DNA of 64,000 nucleotides, taken from assembly GCA_003712125.1 (NCBI GenBank), contig RHLF01000001.1:1302001-1366000 (forward strand), given 5' to 3'. Positions 45,987 through 55,494 of the stretch are shown piece by piece (position 1 is the first letter of the stretch; each line of letters begins with the position of its first letter). Under the pieces are notes generated by a model. It saw nothing but the letters and a program-made list of their open reading frames with translations, made no database searches and was not told where the DNA came from. The stretch comes from Allomuricauda sp. GTDB lineage: Bacteria > Bacteroidota > Bacteroidia > Flavobacteriales > Flavobacteriaceae. A program made the translations under genes and the position numbers.

Positions 45987-47261
45987 TCATAAATCGTACT
46001 GCTTAATTTTTCTGTAAAGGGTTCTTTCTGAAATACCCAATTCTGCTGCCGCTGCCTTTCGTTTTCCACGATTACGCTCTAAGGATTTTTTAATTAGCTC
46101 TATTTCCTTTTCTTGTAAAGATAGGGTTTCTTCTTCCTGAATTTCCTCAGCAAAGTGATAACGGTCTTCTTGGATGTGGGTTTGTGGGACGGCCTCAATA
46201 CTTTCTTCCGAGGTGTTGGGTAATTGCAATACCTCCAAATCGTTTTCTTGTGTGGCTACAGGCTCATTATTTTGGCCATAAATCTTTCGTATCAGGGTTT
46301 CGTTCTCTTCCTGTACTTTTTCATTGTCATTTCCCTTTAATAGCTCAAGGGTAAGTTTTTTGAGATCGTTCAAATCGCCCTTCATATCAAAAAGAACTTT
46401 GTACAAGATTTCACGTTCTGTACTAAAATCACTTTCCTTTTTTTCTTGCCCTACAATTGCCGGTAAATTTGTGCCGACCCCTGCAGGTAAATAGCCGCCA
46501 AGTGTTGCGGCAGAAATCGTCCGGTTTTCCTCTAAAACCGATACTTGTTCGGCAATATTTCGAAGCTGCCTAATATTACCGGGCCAGCGATATTTTAACA
46601 ACATTTGAATGGCATCGTCTGTGAGACGCACGGTGGGCATTTTATACTTTTGTCCAAAGTCGGAAGCAAACTTTCGAAAGAGCAAATGAATGTCGTCTTG
46701 ACGCTCCCGTAATGGAGGGATATTAATTTCAACCGTACTTAACCGGTAATACAGATCCTCTCTGAATTTTTCTTTTTGGATGGCCTCAAACATGTTGATA
46801 TTGGTCGCAGCCACAATCCGTACATTCGTTTTTTGCACTTGTGATGATCCCACCTTTAAAAATTCACCATTTTCCAAAACCCGAAGCAATCGAACTTGGG
46901 TGGTTAGGGGTAACTCACCAACTTCATCCAAAAAAATAGTTCCGCCGTCAGCGACCTCAAAGTAACCACTTCGGGTCTGGGTTGCCCCTGTAAAGGCTCC
47001 TTTTTCATGGCCAAATAATTCGCTATCTATGGTCCCCTCAGGTATGGCACCACAGTTCACTGCTATGTATTTTGCGTGCTTTCGATGGGAAAGCGAATGA
47101 ATAATTTTGGGAATAGCCTCCTTTCCAACACCACTTTCTCCGGTAACCAATACCGAAATGTCCGTAGGCGCAACTTGAACGGCTTTTTCAAGGGCACGAT
47201 TGAGTTTTACATCATTGCCGATGAGTTCAAACCGTTGTTTTATGGATTGTACGCTTTCCAT
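45987..47261 (-). CDS. Sigma-54-dependent transcription activator without a receiver domain
   Basis: A 424-residue enhancer-binding protein. The AAA+ domain fills about residues 12-250 with Walker A GESGVGKE (41-48), the sigma-54 contact loop GAFTGA (88-93) and Walker B GGTIFLDEVGEL (106-117). A linker of about 130 residues leads to a Fis-type helix-turn-helix (RKAAAAELGISERTLYRKIK). There is no N-terminal receiver, GAF or PAS domain, so activity must be controlled by level, partner or the linker. It overlaps the miaB stop by 1 nt and precedes lptE by 10 nt. Its targets cannot be read from this window. Confidence 0.92.
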   Translation of the reverse strand: MESVQSIKQRFELIGNDVKLNRALEKAVQVAPTDISVLVTGESGVGKEAIPKIIHSLSHRKHAKYIAVNCGAIPEGTIDSELFGHEKGAFTGATQTRSGYFEVADGGTIFLDEVGELPLTTQVRLLRVLENGEFLKVGSSQVQKTNVRIVAATNINMFEAIQKEKFREDLYYRLSTVEINIPPLRERQDDIHLLFRKFASDFGQKYKMPTVRLTDDAIQMLLKYRWPGNIRQLRNIAEQVSVLEENRTISAATLGGYLPAGVGTNLPAIVGQEKKESDFSTEREILYKVLFDMKGDLNDLKKLTLELLKGNDNEKVQEENETLIRKIYGQNNEPVATQENDLEVLQLPNTSEESIEAVPQTHIQEDRYHFAEEIQEEETLSLQEKEIELIKKSLERNRGKRKAAAAELGISERTLYRKIKQYDL

Positions 47262-48724
47262 TAGTTGTTTTCGCTTAAGGCCACTGCTTCTCCAATCAGG
47301 GTTGCTGAGGTGCAGTCATTGACTTTTACATTAACAAAATCACCCACCTTGTAATTCTCCTTCGGAAAAACTACCACTGTGTTTTGTGTATTTCTGCCCA
47401 TCCAATGGGCGTCAGATTTTTTTGAGGTACCCTCAATCAATACTTCCTCGATCTTTCCAAGGTGTTGTTGGGTGCGTTCCAAGCTATGCCGTTGTTGCAT
47501 ATTGATGATTTCGCGCAGGCGTCGTTTTTTGGTTTCCTCCGGAATGTCATCGTCCAACTTTCTTTCAGCCAAGGTCCCCGGACGCTCTGAATAGGCGAAC
47601 ATAAAACCGAAATCGTATTTTACATATTCCATTAAAGAGAGCGTATCCTGGTGGTCTTCCTCGGTTTCAGTCGGGAAGCCTGCAATCATATCTTGACTAA
47701 TGGCACAGTCAGGAATTATTCGTTTGATGTTATCAATCAGTTCAAAATATTCTTCACGGGTATGCAGGCGGTTCATCGCTTTTAAAATGCGATTGCTGCC
47801 ACTTTGAACAGGAAGATGAATGTACTTGCAGATGTTGTCAAATTTGGCCATGGTCTCGATAACATCCAATGTCATGTCCTGTGGATTGGAAGTAGAAAAT
47901 CTAATCCGCATTTTGGGTTGCGCAATGGCTACCATCTCAAGTAACTTGGCAAAATTCACGGCCGTAGCCTTTTGCATTTCTGTGGCCTTGGCAAAATCTT
48001 TTTTCAAGCCTCCACCATACCATAAATAACTATCAACGTTTTGCCCAAGCAACGTAATTTCTTTAAATCCCTTGGCCCATAAATCATTGACTTCCTCAAT
48101 TATCGAGTGCGGATTTCGACTGCGTTCCCTCCCCCTGGTAAAGGGAACAACGCAAAAGGTGCACATATTATCGCAACCGCGCGTTATGGAAACAAAGGCC
48201 GTTATCCCATTTGAATTTAGTCGAACAGGAGCAACATCGCCGTAGGTTTCGTCTTTTGAGAGAATAACGTTAACGGCATTTCGGCCTTCGTCAACTTCCT
48301 GAACAAGATTTGGTAAATCTTTATAGGCGTCGGGTCCTACAACCATATCAACTATTTGCTCTTCTTCTAAGAACTTGCTTTTAAGTCTTTCGGCCATGCA
48401 ACCCAATACCCCGACTTTCATATTTGGGTTGACCTTTTTGACAGCATTGAATTTTTCAAGACGCTTGCGGACCGTTTGCTCGGCTTTTTCACGAATTGAA
48501 CAGGTGTTCACCAGTACCAAATCGGCTTCGGTAAGTTCGTGGGTAGTATTAAAACCCTCCTTGGCCAAAATAGAAGCTACAATTTCACTATCGGAAAAAT
48601 TCATTTGACAACCGTAGCTTTCAATATAAAGTTTACGGGTGTTTTTCTTCTTTTTATCCAATGTAAGGGTTGTCCCTTGTAGGGATTCATCCATGATTTT
48701 TTCTCCGCCCTTAGCTTCTTGCAT
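47261..48724 (-). CDS. miaB: tRNA-2-methylthio-N6-dimethylallyladenosine synthase
   Basis: A 487-residue radical-SAM methylthiotransferase that modifies A37 of tRNAs reading UNN codons. The N-terminal UPF0004 domain ([19 protein letters not shown], with Cys residues for one cluster), the radical-SAM motif GCDNMCTFC near residue 185, and the C-terminal TRAM domain ([19 protein letters not shown]) are present. It starts the operon and has a clear promoter upstream. Start at 48724 gives a short N-terminal extension. Confidence 0.95.
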   Translation of the reverse strand: MQEAKGGEKIMDESLQGTTLTLDKKKKNTRKLYIESYGCQMNFSDSEIVASILAKEGFNTTHELTEADLVLVNTCSIREKAEQTVRKRLEKFNAVKKVNPNMKVGVLGCMAERLKSKFLEEEQIVDMVVGPDAYKDLPNLVQEVDEGRNAVNVILSKDETYGDVAPVRLNSNGITAFVSITRGCDNMCTFCVVPFTRGRERSRNPHSIIEEVNDLWAKGFKEITLLGQNVDSYLWYGGGLKKDFAKATEMQKATAVNFAKLLEMVAIAQPKMRIRFSTSNPQDMTLDVIETMAKFDNICKYIHLPVQSGSNRILKAMNRLHTREEYFELIDNIKRIIPDCAISQDMIAGFPTETEEDHQDTLSLMEYVKYDFGFMFAYSERPGTLAERKLDDDIPEETKKRRLREIINMQQRHSLERTQQHLGKIEEVLIEGTSKKSDAHWMGRNTQNTVVVFPKENYKVGDFVNVKVNDCTSATLIGEAVALSENN

Positions 48725-48743
48725 CGGTTTTGTTTAAGGGCAG

Positions 48744-48775
48744 CAAAGATAGCACTTATTCCAGTTTAGTGACAA
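48744..48775 (-). promoter_or_regulatory. Promoter of the miaB-lptE-secG operon
   Basis: On the minus strand TTG (48775-48773) and TATCTTTG (48751-48744) are 21 nt apart, a good Bacteroidota promoter. Transcription would begin near 48737, leaving about 12 nt of leader before the miaB ATG. Confidence 0.7.
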
Positions 48776-48867
48776 TTTGGCAGTCAATTTTAATATAATT
48801 TTACGCAACGCAGCTTGAGTTGAACCATCATTACCGTAGGACACCAGTACTAATTAAACAAACAGCT

Positions 48868-50157
48868 ATGAAAAAGAATGCCCTATTTTTTATTTCACTC
48901 ATTGTATTGAGCTTCTGCGCTTGCAATGATTCGGATGATTTGCCGAAAGGCACCAACGAGTATTTGATTGCGACTCCTTTGACTGCCGACCTTATTACTT
49001 TTAAGGAGGAGGCGGTAGACGTGACAGACCCAATTGATATTGTAGAATCTGGTAAAATCTACGCCTATAAAAACTACATTTTTATCAATGATTTGTATCG
49101 AGGCTTGCATGTATTGGATAATTCCAATCCTGAGGCACCCCAACCCATTAAGTTTATCAAACTGGAAGGGAACAACGATATATCAATAAAAAATGACCGT
49201 CTTTATGCAGATAGTTATGGCGACTTGGTCATTATGGATATTTCTGATATCAACAACATTGGCAATATAAAGCGTCTTGAAAATGCCATTTACCAAGAGT
49301 TTTGGTGTACGGTCGGCTTTGATGTTTCGTGGCCTGAGGCCGATGCCTTCGACTACAGTGATTTAGATCCCAATCGTGATGCCATTGTAGGTTGGGAAAT
49401 TCGCAGAGAGCGTATGACCGAAGCTGAATTCAACCAAAGGTTTGGTTTCAATTTCGGATTTGCTGAAGATGCTGCGGTGGCGAATACAAGCTCACCAAGC
49501 TCAGATACCGGGCAGGGTGGTTCCTTGGCACGTTTTAGAATAGTTGGAGACTATTTGTATGCTGTTGAATGGTCAAGCATCAATGTATTTGATATTTCTG
49601 ACCTGGATGCTCCCGAGGTATTGGATGAGATATATACGGATTGGGGCATCGAAACAATTTTCAGTCAAGGTGATTTGTTGTTTTTGGGCGGTAATCGTGG
49701 GATGTTCATTTATGATATATCAGAACCGGCAACTCCAAAATTTGTTTCTGACTTTCAACATGGTCGGGCCTGTGATCCCGTTGTGGTCGATGGTAATTAT
49801 GCTTATGTTACGTTGCGGGGCGGCAATGCGTGCGGTACAGTGGAAAGTGGACTTTACGTGGTAGATATCTCCGATTTGGCACGTCCAGACTTAGCGGTGA
49901 TATATCCAATGGATGAGCCCTACGGTTTAGGCATAAGAGACAATAAGCTCTTCATTTGTGATGGCGCTTCCGGTCTTAGGGTTTTTGATAAGTCTGATGC
50001 ACCTAATATTACGGCGCTTAATCATATTGAGGGTATTACAACCTATGATGTAATACCTATGCAAGACCAATTGTTGATGATTGGAGATGGAGTTTTATAC
50101 CAATATGAATACCTCGAAAATGATATTCGTTTGATAAGTCAATTGAGCTTAAACTAG
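48868..50157 (+). CDS. LVIVD-repeat beta-propeller lipoprotein
   Basis: A 429-residue lipoprotein (signal LFFISLIVLSFCAC). The body carries repeated LVIVD-type units of about 40-45 residues: LVIMDISDINNIGNIKRL, INVFDISDLDAPEVLDEIY, MFIYDISEPATPKFVSDF, LYVVDISDLARPDLAVI and LRVFDKSDAPNITALNHIEG. These form a propeller with no known enzymatic role. An insertion of about 75 residues after the third repeat contains SSPSSDTGQGGS, a flexible linker. The start at 48868 gives the signal; the in-frame ATG at 48820 adds a basic leader with no purpose. Single-gene unit ending in a terminator. Confidence 0.8.
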   Translation: MKKNALFFISLIVLSFCACNDSDDLPKGTNEYLIATPLTADLITFKEEAVDVTDPIDIVESGKIYAYKNYIFINDLYRGLHVLDNSNPEAPQPIKFIKLEGNNDISIKNDRLYADSYGDLVIMDISDINNIGNIKRLENAIYQEFWCTVGFDVSWPEADAFDYSDLDPNRDAIVGWEIRRERMTEAEFNQRFGFNFGFAEDAAVANTSSPSSDTGQGGSLARFRIVGDYLYAVEWSSINVFDISDLDAPEVLDEIYTDWGIETIFSQGDLLFLGGNRGMFIYDISEPATPKFVSDFQHGRACDPVVVDGNYAYVTLRGGNACGTVESGLYVVDISDLARPDLAVIYPMDEPYGLGIRDNKLFICDGASGLRVFDKSDAPNITALNHIEGITTYDVIPMQDQLLMIGDGVLYQYEYLENDIRLISQLSLN

Positions 50158-50177
50158 AAGGTTACAATAATGTTGTT

Positions 50178-50207
50178 AAATGCCCCGTTTTTATGGGGCA
50201 TTTTTTT
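50178..50207 (+). terminator. Terminator after the LVIVD lipoprotein gene
   Basis: The stem AAATGCCCC/GGGGCATTT (9 bp, 8-nt loop) is followed by a T-run to about 50207. Confidence 0.88.
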
Positions 50208-50249
50208 ATTGTGTAAATCGGTCAAAAGAGGTGAAAAAAAAAATTCACA

Positions 50250-50257
50250 TACTTTTG
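50250..50257 (+). promoter_or_regulatory. -7 element of topA
   Basis: TACTTTTG matches TAnnTTTG and lies 20 nt before the ATG at 50277. No TTG sits at the standard spacing upstream; an A-run (50234-50243) takes its place. Confidence 0.5.
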
Positions 50258-50276
50258 TCATCTCAAAACCCATCTC

Positions 50277-52751
50277 ATGCCAAAGAATTTAGTGATAGTC
50301 GAGTCTCCTGCAAAGGCGAAGACCATAGAGCGTTTTTTAGGTAAAGATTTTCAAGTGGAGTCAAGTTTTGGGCACATCGTTGATCTGCCCTCAAAAGAAC
50401 TTGGCGTTGATATCGACAATAACTTCGAGCCCAAATATATTGTAGATAAGGCCAAAAAGGATATTGTCAAAAAATTAAAGGATCTTGCCAAAAAGGCCGA
50501 AATTATTTGGTTGGCCAGTGATGAAGATCGTGAGGGTGAAGCCATTTCATGGCACTTGGCTGAATCATTGGGTTTGGATAAGAGTAAGACCAAACGAATC
50601 GTCTTTAACTCGATTACGAAATCAGCCATTCAAAAGGCAATCGAAAACCCGAGGGAAATCAATTATGACCTGGTCAATGCGCAACAGGCGCGAAGGGTTT
50701 TAGACCGTTTGGTGGGCTACCAACTTTCACCGGTTCTTTGGAAAAAAATAAAACCGGGTCTTTCAGCCGGTCGGGTGCAATCCGTTGCTGTTCGTTTGAT
50801 TGTGGAACGCGAACGCGAGGTGGATGCTTTTACGCCTGAGGCATCCTTCAGAATCCGGGCAGAATTCAAAACCAAAGACGGTGCTCAGTTTTCGGCAAAA
50901 CTGAACAAAACCTTTTCGTCAAAAGAAAATGCGGAAAGCTTTTTGAAGCAAAACATAGGGGCTAACTTTTCTGTGGCCACCTTGGATAAAAAGCCCGCAA
51001 AAAAATCACCTTCACCACCTTTTACCACCTCTACCTTGCAACAGGAAGCTTCCCGTAAGTTATATTTCTCCGTTGCCAGAACCATGCAGGTGGCACAACG
51101 ATTATATGAGGCAGGTCTTATTACCTATATGCGTACCGATAGTGTGAACCTATCCAATGAAGCACTTAATGCCGCAAAAGATGCTATCGTTGGGAACTAT
51201 GGCGAACAGTACAGCCAGACCCGTAACTATACGGGGAAATCAAAAGGTGCTCAAGAGGCACATGAGGCGATTCGACCAACCGACATGAAATTGCAATCTC
51301 CTTCCTTGGAGCGAGACCAGGCCAGATTATATGAACTAATCTGGAAACGTACATTGGCCTCTCAGATGAGCGATGCCCAATTGGAACGTACAAATATCAA
51401 AATTAGGACCAATTCACATAATGAAGAATTCAGTGCCAATGGTGAAGTGGTCAAGTTTGATGGTTTCCTCAAGGTTTATCTAGAAGGCACCGATGAGGAG
51501 GAAACCGATGAACAACAGGGCTTATTGCCGGCCATGCGCGTTGGAGAGGAACTTGATAAGGTGAGCATTACAGCTACCGAACGATTTTCGAGACCTCCAT
51601 ACCGCTACACCGAAGCGTCCTTGGTTAAGAAATTGGAAGAATTGGGAATTGGAAGACCTTCGACCTATGCCCCGACAATTTCGACCATTCAAAATAGGCA
51701 ATATGTTCAAAAGGGTACCGTAGAGGGTTTTGAAAGAAAGTATGACCAACTGATTCTCCAATCGGGAAATATTCAATACAATGAGCTATCTGAAATGGTC
51801 GGTTCTGAAAAAGGCAAATTGGTGCCAACGGATATGGGCATGATTGTCAATGATTTTTTGGTGAATCATTTCACCCATATTTTAGACTACAATTTTACGG
51901 CAAAGGTTGAGGAAGACTTCGATGATATTGCTGCAGGCGATGAAGATTGGCAAAAAGTGCTAAAAGAGTTCTACAAGGATTTCCATCCCAATGTCAAGGA
52001 TGTCGAGGAAAATGCAGAACGTGCCAGCGGTGAACGAGTTTTGGGTACAGACCCAAAGACGGGCAGGCAGGTTGCGGCACGCTTGGGTCGCTTTGGACCC
52101 ATGGTACAAATCGGAACGGTAGAAGAAGAAGAAAAACCATTATTTGCCAGTTTGTTGCCAGAACAATCAATCAACACCATAACTTTTGAGGAGGCCATGA
52201 GTTTATTTGAGCTGCCAAGAAAGTTAGGTGTATTTGAAGGGGAAGAAATAGAGGCCAATGTAGGTCGTTATGGCCCATATGTAAGGTTTGGTAAAAAATT
52301 CGTTTCCCTCGAGAAAGGCGAGAGCGTTTTTGATGTAGATTTAGACCGCGCCATTGAGCTTATCAAAGAAAAGCAAAAGGCAGATGCACCTATCGCCCAT
52401 TATCAAGGTAAGGAAGTTACCAAGGGCAAGGGGCGTTTTGGTCCCTTTATCAAATGGGATGGTATGTTCATTAACGTGAACAAAAAATACGATTTCGACA
52501 ATCTTTCACAAGATGATATCATCGAGTTGATCGAGACCAAAAAAATAAAAGAAGCCGAGAAGTTAATTCAAGAATGGCCCGAACAAGGAATTCGCATTGA
52601 AAAGGCAAGATGGGGTCGTCACAACATAATTAAAGGAAGATTAAAAATTGAGCTTTCGAAGGATGTTGATGCTTCGAAAATCACCTTGGAGGAAGCCACC
52701 TCGTTGTTGGATAAAAAGGCTCCTAAGAAAAAAAGTAAAGCAAAAAAATAA
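50277..52751 (+). CDS. topA: DNA topoisomerase I
   Basis: An 824-residue type IA topoisomerase that relaxes negative supercoils. The Toprim domain begins with VIVESPAKAKTIERFLG and has DEDREGEAISWH near residue 85; the catalytic Tyr is Tyr284 in ITYMRTDSV. Instead of C-terminal zinc fingers it carries several Topo_C_Rpt-like repeats (ARLGRFGPMVQIG, NVGRYGPYVRFG, KGKGRFGPFIKW, KARWGRHNIIKG) and a Lys-rich end, the usual Bacteroidota form. It is followed by the ureohydrolase-like gene after 14 nt. Confidence 0.97.
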   Translation: MPKNLVIVESPAKAKTIERFLGKDFQVESSFGHIVDLPSKELGVDIDNNFEPKYIVDKAKKDIVKKLKDLAKKAEIIWLASDEDREGEAISWHLAESLGLDKSKTKRIVFNSITKSAIQKAIENPREINYDLVNAQQARRVLDRLVGYQLSPVLWKKIKPGLSAGRVQSVAVRLIVEREREVDAFTPEASFRIRAEFKTKDGAQFSAKLNKTFSSKENAESFLKQNIGANFSVATLDKKPAKKSPSPPFTTSTLQQEASRKLYFSVARTMQVAQRLYEAGLITYMRTDSVNLSNEALNAAKDAIVGNYGEQYSQTRNYTGKSKGAQEAHEAIRPTDMKLQSPSLERDQARLYELIWKRTLASQMSDAQLERTNIKIRTNSHNEEFSANGEVVKFDGFLKVYLEGTDEEETDEQQGLLPAMRVGEELDKVSITATERFSRPPYRYTEASLVKKLEELGIGRPSTYAPTISTIQNRQYVQKGTVEGFERKYDQLILQSGNIQYNELSEMVGSEKGKLVPTDMGMIVNDFLVNHFTHILDYNFTAKVEEDFDDIAAGDEDWQKVLKEFYKDFHPNVKDVEENAERASGERVLGTDPKTGRQVAARLGRFGPMVQIGTVEEEEKPLFASLLPEQSINTITFEEAMSLFELPRKLGVFEGEEIEANVGRYGPYVRFGKKFVSLEKGESVFDVDLDRAIELIKEKQKADAPIAHYQGKEVTKGKGRFGPFIKWDGMFINVNKKYDFDNLSQDDIIELIETKKIKEAEKLIQEWPEQGIRIEKARWGRHNIIKGRLKIELSKDVDASKITLEEATSLLDKKAPKKKSKAKK

Positions 52752-52765
52752 GGCTAAAAAATACT

Positions 52766-53923
52766 ATGGCATTTGATTTTTTGGTTCCCGTAAGTGAAAA
52801 AGTCCTGGCATTTACGGAATTCCTACCCCCACAATCGTTAGGAAAAAATGTTTTTAAGCACACCAAAAAAAAGGGGCTTCCGGTTTTTGCCAATGCAACC
52901 GTCGCAATCTTTGGGGTACTTGAATCCCGTAACGCCTTTGAGAAAAAAACAGAAAGGCTTGACATAGATGCCATTCGAATTCAGCTGTACCGGTTGATGA
53001 CCGGCAATTGGGACGCCACAATCATTGATATAGGTGACATTGAAGAAGGCAATACGGTTGAGGATACGTACTTTGTAGTCAAAGAAATCGTTGCCGGGCT
53101 TCTGGAAGAAAATATTATACCTATTATAATAGGGGCCACCCAAGACATTACCTTTCCAACCTATCGGGCATTTGATAAAATTATTGACATGGTCAACTTG
53201 GTATCTATTGATAGCAGGTTTGATTTTGGCGAGGATGATGAATTGATATCATCCCATTCTTACATGAGTAAAATCATAACGGATAAGCCCAATAACTTAT
53301 ACAACTTTTCAAATGTTGGCTACCAAAGCTATTTCAACGCCCAAGAGGAAATCGATTTGATGGAGCGTCTATTTTTTGATGCCTATCGATTGGGGGAGGT
53401 AGCTTCAAACATTTCGATCGCTGAACCCGTGTTGCGCAACGCGCATTTGGTAAGCTTAGACATGCGGGCCGTGCGGGCCAGTGAAATGGGACTAACCAGT
53501 AATTTTTCACCCAACGGATTCACGGGCAGGGAAATTTGTGCGATAGCCCGTTATGCAGGTATCAGTGATAAGGTTTCCTTATTTGGAATTTATGAAATGG
53601 AAAACGCATCGCTTTCCGCACAACTTGTAGCCCAGATTTTATGGTATTTCATAGAAGGTCTCAGTTTCCGTATTGAAGAGCGACCCAATTCAAAAAGTAA
53701 AGATTTTACCAAGTTTACCGTACCCACAGATTCTGAAGAACTTATCTTTTTCAAAAGTAATATTACGCAACGATGGTGGGTCGAAGTACCATCCATTCTA
53801 CCTGAACATACTAAAACAAATTCAATGGCGTTATTACCATGCATCGAACAAGACTATTTGGATGCTTGCAACCAAATAATTCCTGAGCGATGGTTTAAGG
53901 CCTACAAGAAAGGTCTGACCTAA
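52766..53923 (+). CDS. Ureohydrolase (arginase/formimidoylglutamase) fold protein with altered metal sites
   Basis: A 385-residue member of the ureohydrolase superfamily by overall pattern. The six manganese-ligand positions can be aligned: GGxH is GATQ (Gln126 for His), DxHxD is DSRFD (Asp149, Arg151 for His, Asp153), and DxD is DMR (Asp232, Arg234 for Asp). Three of six ligands are replaced, so ordinary arginase or formimidoylglutamase activity is doubtful. The scaffold motifs VSIDSRFDFG and NGFTGREICAIARY remain well ordered and the reading frame is intact. It lies 14 nt after topA and 119 nt before gldK. It may be a pseudoenzyme with a structural or regulatory role; the link to gliding is inference from position. 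Confidence 0.8.
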   Translation: MAFDFLVPVSEKVLAFTEFLPPQSLGKNVFKHTKKKGLPVFANATVAIFGVLESRNAFEKKTERLDIDAIRIQLYRLMTGNWDATIIDIGDIEEGNTVEDTYFVVKEIVAGLLEENIIPIIIGATQDITFPTYRAFDKIIDMVNLVSIDSRFDFGEDDELISSHSYMSKIITDKPNNLYNFSNVGYQSYFNAQEEIDLMERLFFDAYRLGEVASNISIAEPVLRNAHLVSLDMRAVRASEMGLTSNFSPNGFTGREICAIARYAGISDKVSLFGIYEMENASLSAQLVAQILWYFIEGLSFRIEERPNSKSKDFTKFTVPTDSEELIFFKSNITQRWWVEVPSILPEHTKTNSMALLPCIEQDYLDACNQIIPERWFKAYKKGLT

Positions 53924-53934
53924 ATTGAATTTTT

Positions 53935-53967
53935 TTTGATATACGCTGGTTCGGCACAATAATTTAT
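53935..53967 (+). promoter_or_regulatory. Possible promoter of gldKLMN
   Basis: TTTG at 53935-53938 and TAATTTAT at 53960-53967 are 21 nt apart. The -7 box matches six of eight consensus positions. It leaves a leader of about 70 nt before gldK. Confidence 0.35.
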
Positions 53968-54042
53968 TCAAAACACAGTTATTGGTGTAGTGAAAATGTG
54001 TAGTACAGCTAGTAATCAAATCGAAATAATTTAACCTAAAGT

Positions 54043-55425
54043 ATGAGAAAGCTATTGTTCACATCCATAGCGCTTGCTTTTTTATTTGCCAGTTGTGGAT
54101 CTAAGTCTAGATCTAAAGGAGAACTGACAGGTGTTAAAGGTAAAAAATGGTATCCCGAAAAACCTTATGGAATGGAGTTGATTCCGAGGGGTGCATTTGT
54201 TATGGGTAAAGCCGATGAGGACCAAGCCAAAGTCTTAAATGCACCGACCCGAACTGTAACGGTTCGTTCTTTTTATATGGATGATACCGAGATTACAAAC
54301 AGCGAATACCGTCAGTTTGTAGAATGGGTCAAAGATTCTATCACGCGAACCAAGTTGGCCATTTTGGCTGATGAATTGGGAGTGGGTCCAGAAGACGAAG
54401 GTATTGGTGAGTTTGCATTTAAAGATGCCGATACAACCAAAATGTCTGTATACGACAAATACATGATGGACAATTATGTGGGTCTTGGTGAGACAGGTTA
54501 TGAAGGCCGAGCCTTGAATAAGGATATCGACTTGGTATGGGATACTTCTGATTATCCGGATGAATACTATGCCGAGATCATGGATTCTATATACCTTCCT
54601 GAAGAGGAGAGTTACAATGGGCAACGTACCATAGATGTATCCTTATTGAAATATGGGTATAATTGGATGGATATCGAAGCGGCCGCTCGTGCGAAGACAG
54701 GCAGTAGAAAAGACTTCATCCGAAAAGAAGTAGCTGAAGTGTATCCTGATACCACGGTATGGATCAAAGATTTCGAGTATTCGTACAACGAACCGATGCA
54801 CAACGATTACTTTTGGCACGATGCTTATAGTGATTACCCGGTAGTGGGTGTCAACTGGAAACAGGCCAAAGCCTTTTGTAATTGGAGAACCAAATTCAAG
54901 AATGACGATCAAAAGGAACGCGGTAAGCAATTTGTAAACCAGTTCAGGTTACCTACTGAAGCAGAATGGGAATATGCTGCACGAGGAGGTATCGAAGGGG
55001 GTACGTATCCCTGGGGTGGACCTTATGTGATCAGTGATACCGGTTGTTTTATGGCGAATTTCAAGCCACAGCGCGGTGATTATGCAGCGGATGCCGCCTT
55101 GTACACTGTCGAGGCAAAATCTTTTGAACCTAATGATTTCAATCTATATAACATGGCTGGTAACGTAGCTGAATGGACCAATTCAAGCTATGACGATGCC
55201 GCCTATGAATTCGTTTCTACGATGAACCCTAATGCCGGTTCTGGGCAGAACGAAAGAAAAGTTATCAGAGGGGGATCTTGGAAAGACGTGGCTTACTTTT
55301 TACAGGTCAGTACTCGTGATTATGAATATCAAGATTCAGCTCGAAGCTACATTGGCTTCAGAACTGTTCAAGATTATATGGGAGAAGAAGACTCAACAAG
55401 GGGTCAAGGACTTCCGAATAGATAA
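54043..55425 (+). CDS. gldK: Gliding/type IX secretion lipoprotein GldK
   Basis: A 460-residue outer-membrane lipoprotein (lipobox FASC, Cys19) of the formylglycine-generating-enzyme (SUMF1-like) fold, with IPRGAFVMGKADEDQ near residue 47, RLPTEAEWEYAARGG near 305, MAGNVAEWTNSSYDD and VIRGGSWKDVAYF near 405. GldK forms the periplasmic ring of the type IX secretion machine with GldN. Length and lipobox match the family. First gene of gldKLMN. Confidence 0.96.
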   Translation: MRKLLFTSIALAFLFASCGSKSRSKGELTGVKGKKWYPEKPYGMELIPRGAFVMGKADEDQAKVLNAPTRTVTVRSFYMDDTEITNSEYRQFVEWVKDSITRTKLAILADELGVGPEDEGIGEFAFKDADTTKMSVYDKYMMDNYVGLGETGYEGRALNKDIDLVWDTSDYPDEYYAEIMDSIYLPEEESYNGQRTIDVSLLKYGYNWMDIEAAARAKTGSRKDFIRKEVAEVYPDTTVWIKDFEYSYNEPMHNDYFWHDAYSDYPVVGVNWKQAKAFCNWRTKFKNDDQKERGKQFVNQFRLPTEAEWEYAARGGIEGGTYPWGGPYVISDTGCFMANFKPQRGDYAADAALYTVEAKSFEPNDFNLYNMAGNVAEWTNSSYDDAAYEFVSTMNPNAGSGQNERKVIRGGSWKDVAYFLQVSTRDYEYQDSARSYIGFRTVQDYMGEEDSTRGQGLPNR

Positions 55426-55494
55426 AGAGCGTAAAAGTATTATTTAAACCTAGTAACCAAATACTTATTTATATACTTAATTAAAACTAAAATT

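Noticed and set aside
45977-46069. Longer start for LptE
   Set aside because: It overlaps the sigma-54 activator and has no signal character; the ATG at 45976 is followed by a good lipobox.
55435-55466. Inverted repeat AAGTATT/AATACTT between gldK and gldL
   Set aside because: Short, A+T-rich, with a long loop and no T-run; not distinguishable from chance.
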